Source of the DNA: Blastococcus litoris
Lineage (GTDB): Bacteria > Actinomycetota > Actinomycetes > Mycobacteriales > Geodermatophilaceae
NCBI RefSeq assembly: GCF_003075095.1
Contig: NZ_QCZF01000005.1
Location: 124,001-188,000, forward strand
Reading direction: 5' to 3'
DNA: 64,000 bases
Shown: piece by piece, positions 60,484 to 64,000 of the stretch
How positions within the stretch are numbered: the first letter of the stretch is position 1
How the letters are laid out: each line of letters opens with the position of its first letter
The notes under the pieces: generated by a model
What the model saw: the letters and a program-made list of their open reading frames with translations, nothing else
Told to the model about the DNA's origin: nothing
The model's database searches: none
Program-made: the position numbers and the translations under genes

Positions 60484-60942
60484 ATGAGCATGAGCTACGA
60501 GCCCGAAGCGCAGCGTGCCGCGACCCACTCGGTCACCGAGCTCAGGGACGCCACAACCTTCCCGCCGGCCGCCGTGGAGCTGCTGCAGCGCACCCTCGAG
60601 GAGTTCGAGCGGGTACACGGCACGGAGCACACGAGGACCGTCGATCTCCGTCGCCACTTCGCGGTGGTGCTGCAGAGCAGGGGTTGCGTGTCCGAGGCCC
60701 TGCCCCACTTCGAGCGGGTCCTGCTGGCACATGAGCGCTCGCTCGGGTCGTCCGCTCCCGAAACCCTGGAGGCACGCTACGAGCTGGCGCTCGCCCATCG
60801 TGATGCCGGTCGTCACGAGCAGGGCCTGATCGTACTGGCGGACACCGTCGTCGAGGCCGAGCGCACGCTCGGCGCCAGGCATGCACTTGCCATAGCCAGC
60901 CGCCAGCTGCGCGCCGAACTTCTTGACTCAGCTGGCGGATGA
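60484..60942 (+). CDS. Tetratricopeptide-repeat protein
   Basis: A 152-residue soluble protein from ATG 60484. It consists of helical pairs: LLQRTLEEFERVHGTEHTRT, FAVVLQSRGCVSEALPHFERV, LEARYELALAHRDAGRHEQG and ERTLGARHALAIASRQLRAE. These are TPR units of the NB-ARC-associated type (about 3 repeats). It may bind another protein, but no ATPase partner is next to it. It ends at a strong terminator. Confidence 0.82.
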   Translation: MSMSYEPEAQRAATHSVTELRDATTFPPAAVELLQRTLEEFERVHGTEHTRTVDLRRHFAVVLQSRGCVSEALPHFERVLLAHERSLGSSAPETLEARYELALAHRDAGRHEQGLIVLADTVVEAERTLGARHALAIASRQLRAELLDSAGG

Positions 60943-60947
60943 CGCAG

Positions 60948-60984
60948 CGGAGCCGCGGCGCCCCCCGTGGGCCCCGCGGCTCCG
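60948..60984. terminator. Bidirectional terminator between TPR and cupin genes
   Basis: CGGAGCCGCGG pairs with CCGCGGCTCCG, and the inner bases GCGCCC/GGGC can extend the stem. It lies between two converging genes and can end both transcripts. Confidence 0.8.
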
Positions 60985-61001
60985 AGCGGACCTGGAAGGT
61001 G

Positions 61002-61352
61002 TCAGTCCGCGAGGACCCAGAACTCCTTGAAGCGGGTCTTGAACGTCCAGGTGGACGTGTGTCCCTTGGGGAGGAAGGCAGCGTCCCCGGGCTTGACCTC
61101 GACGAAGCTGCCGTCCTCGAGCTCGATCCGGGCCTCGCCCTCGAGGACGTAGATCATCTCGTTCTCGGTGAGCTCGTAGGTGGTCTTGGCGGGGTCGCAC
61201 TCGAAGAAGCCGCATCCCCGGGCGCCGTCCGTGAAGTCCTCGAAGAGGGTGAAGCCGCGCCCAGCGGGCTCTCCGCTGTGGACGGTGACCCCCTCGGGCT
61301 GCCAGGTCTCGAGCGTCGCGGTCTGTGCAGTGGCGGACCTGATCGTGGTCAT
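61002..61352 (-). CDS. Cupin-domain protein
   Basis: A 116-residue protein from ATG 61352, with TGGAGGAA 4-9 bases upstream. It is a single cupin barrel: FFECDPAKTTYELTENEMIY, then VLEGEARIELEDGS and PGDAAFLPKGHTSTWTFKT. The first cupin motif has lost most of the histidines (TENEMIYVLEG), and one histidine remains in PKGHTSTW, so metal binding may be weak. It resembles EutQ-like cupins. It is divergent from the second PucR gene, which may control it. Confidence 0.82.
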   Translation of the reverse strand: MTTIRSATAQTATLETWQPEGVTVHSGEPAGRGFTLFEDFTDGARGCGFFECDPAKTTYELTENEMIYVLEGEARIELEDGSFVEVKPGDAAFLPKGHTSTWTFKTRFKEFWVLAD

Positions 61353-61499
61353 GGGGATTCCTCCAGTTCGTCGGCGGTCACCCGGATTCTGGTGAATGGT
61401 GGAGCCACCGCTGTTGTCAGAACCCGCAAGCATCAGTCCACGGATGCACCATCAGTGCACATGAGACGCGCATGGGAGCGGCGGTCGTAGTCTGCGAGC

Positions 61500-62729
61500 G
61501 TGACACTCGAGGACGACCTGCGAATGCTGGCCCAGGGAGTCGAAGCCCGGTTGCCGGCGCTGACGGAGACGATCGTCCGGCGTCTCCGGGAAGAAGTGCC
61601 GGAGTTCTACAAGCTCGACGACCCAGTCCTGGGAGATGCCGAGAGCGACGCCATCGCAGCGTCCCTCCGCGACATCCTGGACGGTCTCGTGGAGGGGCGG
61701 ACCCCTCCCGAGCAGGCATCCGACCGCATCCTGCGCGAGGCTCGGCTTGCGGCGCAGGCCGACATCGATCTCCACGCCTTGCTGCGGACCTCCCGGGTGG
61801 GCCAGGCCGCGACGTGGGACTGCTTCCTCGAGGTCGCCGATGAGCTGCTGCCCGACGCGGGCCAGCGGCTGCCGGTGCTGCGCCACGCCAGCCAGTACCA
61901 CTTCGCGTGGAACGATCGCGTCGCCGCCTCGATCATCGATGCGTACCAGAAGGAGCGGAACGCCTTCTACTTCCACGGGCGCGACCGCAAGCGGCGCGCC
62001 CTGGTGCGGGACCTGCTCGCCGGGATCCCGGTCGACGAAGCAGCGCTCGGCTACTCCCTCCGTGGACGTCACCTGGGGATCGTCGTCTGGGGCGACGCAC
62101 CGGAGGCGGCCCTCAAGCAGCTGACGAACACGCTGGGCTGGCAGTCGCTGACTGTCACGGGGACCGCGGGAACGGTGCTGGGTTGGATCGGCCGGCCGGC
62201 AGGAAAGGCGTCCGGCGACGACGACCTGTCGCGGCTGAGCCTGCCCTCGGGCACCCACCTCGCCTGCGGGGAGTACATGAACGACGTCGAGGGGATGCGA
62301 CTGACCCACCGGCAGGCCTGGCAGGCCTACCGCGTCGCCAGGATCAAGGGTCAGCCGATCACGTGGTACCGCAAGGTTGCCTTGGAGGCCCTCGTTCTGC
62401 GGGACCTTCCCGCAGTGCGGAGCTTCGTGCGGCAGGAACTCGGCCCGCTCTACGGCCCTGGGGAACGTGCAGTGGTCCTGCGGGAAACGTTGCGTGCGTA
62501 CTTCGCCAGCGGCCAGAACGCAGCGTCGGCCGCAGCCGTCATCGGAGTGCACGAACGGACGGTCGCCTACCGGCTCCGCTCGGTGGAGAAGTGGCTGGGC
62601 ACATCGATCACCTCCGTGCGGGACGAACTGTCCGTCGCGCTTCGCCTTTCCGAGCTGTTCCAGGGCGCGACGGAGGAACGGGATCTCACCTTGCAGGAGG
62701 AGCAGGCCTTCGACGGATCTCCCCTCTGA
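61500..62729 (+). CDS. Second PucR/CdaR-like regulator
   Basis: A 409-residue protein with a GTG start. The N-terminal half is helical and lacks the PucR sensor domain (LEARLPALTETIVRRLREEVP, LHALLRTSRVGQAATWDCFL), a form seen in RsbT-like and PucR-like regulators. The C-terminus has the PucR helix-turn-helix: LRAYFASGQNAASAAAVIG, then HERTVAYRLRSVEKWLG. It is divergent from the cupin gene and followed, after 320 bases, by a permease. It may regulate either; which one is not certain. Confidence 0.85.
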   Translation: MTLEDDLRMLAQGVEARLPALTETIVRRLREEVPEFYKLDDPVLGDAESDAIAASLRDILDGLVEGRTPPEQASDRILREARLAAQADIDLHALLRTSRVGQAATWDCFLEVADELLPDAGQRLPVLRHASQYHFAWNDRVAASIIDAYQKERNAFYFHGRDRKRRALVRDLLAGIPVDEAALGYSLRGRHLGIVVWGDAPEAALKQLTNTLGWQSLTVTGTAGTVLGWIGRPAGKASGDDDLSRLSLPSGTHLACGEYMNDVEGMRLTHRQAWQAYRVARIKGQPITWYRKVALEALVLRDLPAVRSFVRQELGPLYGPGERAVVLRETLRAYFASGQNAASAAAVIGVHERTVAYRLRSVEKWLGTSITSVRDELSVALRLSELFQGATEERDLTLQEEQAFDGSPL

Positions 62730-63050
62730 GCCCATAGGCAGGTGCGTCAGCGGTCCGCCGCGCGGCGGACGGGCGCGCGGACAGTTGTGCTCGCCGCTGG
62801 CGCTGCGAGCGCCTGGGCACCCGCGGCGACCTCGGTCACCAGCATCCCGGCCACGCAGGCCCTCGCGCCTGCACAGAGGACCGGGAGTCGTCGCAGCGTC
62901 GACATGGGAAGCGGACTCCCGTTCGCCGTCAGACCGGGCCTTGCCGAACTCAGCAATGTCGCGAACGCTTTTGCGCGATAAGGGATAATCCTGTCACCCA
63001 GGTCACTTCAATACTTCCTCGACTGAGCAAACGCCTCACGAGGAGAAGAG
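62730..63050. other. Intergenic region upstream of the permease
   Basis: About 320 bases. It probably holds the permease promoter. The open frame at 62742-62981 has no domain-like sequence. Close to the gene there is a clear ribosome binding site, GAGGAGAAGAG. Confidence 0.45.
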
Positions 63051-64000
63051 ATGTCGTCGAACGTCGCCGAACACGCACCAGACGGCCACGAAGAACTCAG
63101 CGGACTGCAGCAGGGGACGCTGAGCCTGCCCAAGGCCCTGGGCCTTGCCGTCGTCACCTTCAGCCCGGTGCTCATGGCCGCCACCGTCGGCGCGCTGGCC
63201 GGTGGGGTAGCCGGTTCCAGTGCCTGGGTCTCCGTCCTCGCCGGTACGGTCATCGTCACGTTCATCGGCCTGGCGATCGTGCCGTTCGCCCGCCGCTACG
63301 TGGTGACCGGCGCTCTGTACTCCTACATCGGGCACGAACTCGGTTCGAAGCTGCGCACCCTGGCAGGCGCGTCCCTGGCCGTGGGCTACGCCTGCGGGAT
63401 GATCGTCTTCCTGCAGGCCCTCGGGGTGTACGCAGCCAGTTTCGTCGCCACCGTGTTCGACCTCCCCGCGGCTTACGGACTGGGAGGCCAGGCGGTCATC
63501 TACGTGCTGTCCATGGTCAGCATGGCCGCGTTCGCCATCCGCGGACTGGACACCTCCACCCGGTTGGGCATCGGCCTGCTGTTCGTGTCCACACCCGTCG
63601 TGGCAATCATCCTGGTGTCCAACGTCTTCACGGATGGCTTCGCCTTCGCCGATCAATTTGCGTTTGGCGGCTTCTCCTTCAGCGCCTTCTTCTTCGGCAT
63701 CGTCCTGTCGGCGACCTTCTTCGTGGGTTTCGAGTCCAGCGCCGCGACGGCGCTGGAGACCAAGAACCCGATGCGCACCATCCCCCGGCTGATGACGCTG
63801 GTGCCCATGATCGTCGGCGGCGTCGGAGTCCTTGCGACGATGCTTACCGTCCCCGTCCTGCCGGCGATCGCCGATGCCACTGCTGCGGGCGAGTCTCCCC
63901 TCTCGGCGATGGCCGACAACGCCGGGCTCGGGGCACTCGGTCCGGTGGCGGACCTCTGCTTGGCCATCACCTGCTACGCGGGGGTGCTGGGGTTCCTGAA
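63051..64000 (+). CDS. APC-family amino-acid permease (partial, C-terminus off the window)
   Basis: A membrane transporter from ATG 63051 with a strong ribosome binding site; the frame is open at the window end (316 codons). Successive hydrophobic segments include ALGLAVVTFSPVLMAATVGA, VSVLAGTVIVTFIGLAIVPF and FFFGIVLSATFFVGFESSAA. The latter, with its F-x-x-F-E-S-x-x-A pattern, is the conserved APC segment, and ALYSYIGHELGSKLRTLAG follows helix 2. It probably takes up an amino acid or polyamine for the catabolic genes nearby; the substrate is unknown. Confidence 0.88.
   Translation, partial: MSSNVAEHAPDGHEELSGLQQGTLSLPKALGLAVVTFSPVLMAATVGALAGGVAGSSAWVSVLAGTVIVTFIGLAIVPFARRYVVTGALYSYIGHELGSKLRTLAGASLAVGYACGMIVFLQALGVYAASFVATVFDLPAAYGLGGQAVIYVLSMVSMAAFAIRGLDTSTRLGIGLLFVSTPVVAIILVSNVFTDGFAFADQFAFGGFSFSAFFFGIVLSATFFVGFESSAATALETKNPMRTIPRLMTLVPMIVGGVGVLATMLTVPVLPAIADATAAGESPLSAMADNAGLGALGPVADLCLAITCYAGVLGFL

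Overview
The window is high-GC actinobacterial DNA: many GTG starts, long chains of genes overlapping by ATGA or GTGA, a SAM-IV riboswitch in front of metF, a 115-kDa-class NAD glutamate dehydrogenase, PucR-type regulators and XRE/NB-ARC and SARP-like proteins. The gene content would fit a Geodermatophilaceae-like genome, but that placement is an inference from style, not from an alignment.

Layout. (1) 1-1260: a chromosomal XRE/NB-ARC regulator, cut by the window edge. (2) About 1.37-48.6 kb: an integrated conjugative element (ICE) or its remains. Its left end has a short sequence like the 3' end of a tRNA, a hairpin and an excisionase-like gene. Its right end has a broken tyrosine recombinase. 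Between them lie a Tad/Flp-type pilus operon (3.0-10.8 kb) ending in a LysM protein with a SARP-like cytoplasmic domain (10.8-14.0 kb); a frameshifted HNH-NACHT gene (14.3-17.8 kb); a type IV secretion/conjugation operon (18.2-30.9 kb: VirB2-like, TcpC-like, VirB6-like, SCO6880-like, VirB4-like, M23 peptidase, VirD4-like, four unknown proteins); a BrnT/ribbon-helix-helix toxin-antitoxin pair; and a giant MobF relaxase fused to a helicase and a primase-like Toprim region. (3) 37.7-48.0 kb, still inside the presumed element: a defence-like island with a two-gene unknown cassette, a HEPN-like protein with a zinc ribbon, a DUF4238-like protein, an ApeA-type HEPN protein, an Avs-like STAND NTPase with a degenerate Mrr-like nuclease domain, and a three-gene cassette of a sigma-like factor plus two small proteins, one an internal duplication. 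(4) 48.7-64 kb: ordinary chromosome with metF and its SAM-IV riboswitch, a DUF5519-like gene, a semialdehyde dehydrogenase, a gabT-gdh operon with a divergent PucR regulator, wrbA, a TPR protein, a cupin, a second PucR regulator and the start of an amino-acid permease.

How it works together. The relaxase would nick and unwind the element, the VirD4 protein would bring it to the VirB4/VirB6/TcpC channel, the M23 peptidase would open the wall, and the Tad-type pilus could make mating contact. The conjugation genes look intact, but the only recombinase is broken and the NACHT gene has two frameshifts, so the element looks partly decayed. The best candidates for undescribed biology are the sigma-factor/small-protein cassette, the STAND NTPase beside it, the membrane-bound LysM-SARP protein and the Tad pilus carried on a conjugative element. 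In the chromosomal part, gabT and the glutamate dehydrogenase overlap and probably form a unit that transaminates GABA (or a related amine) and recycles the glutamate.
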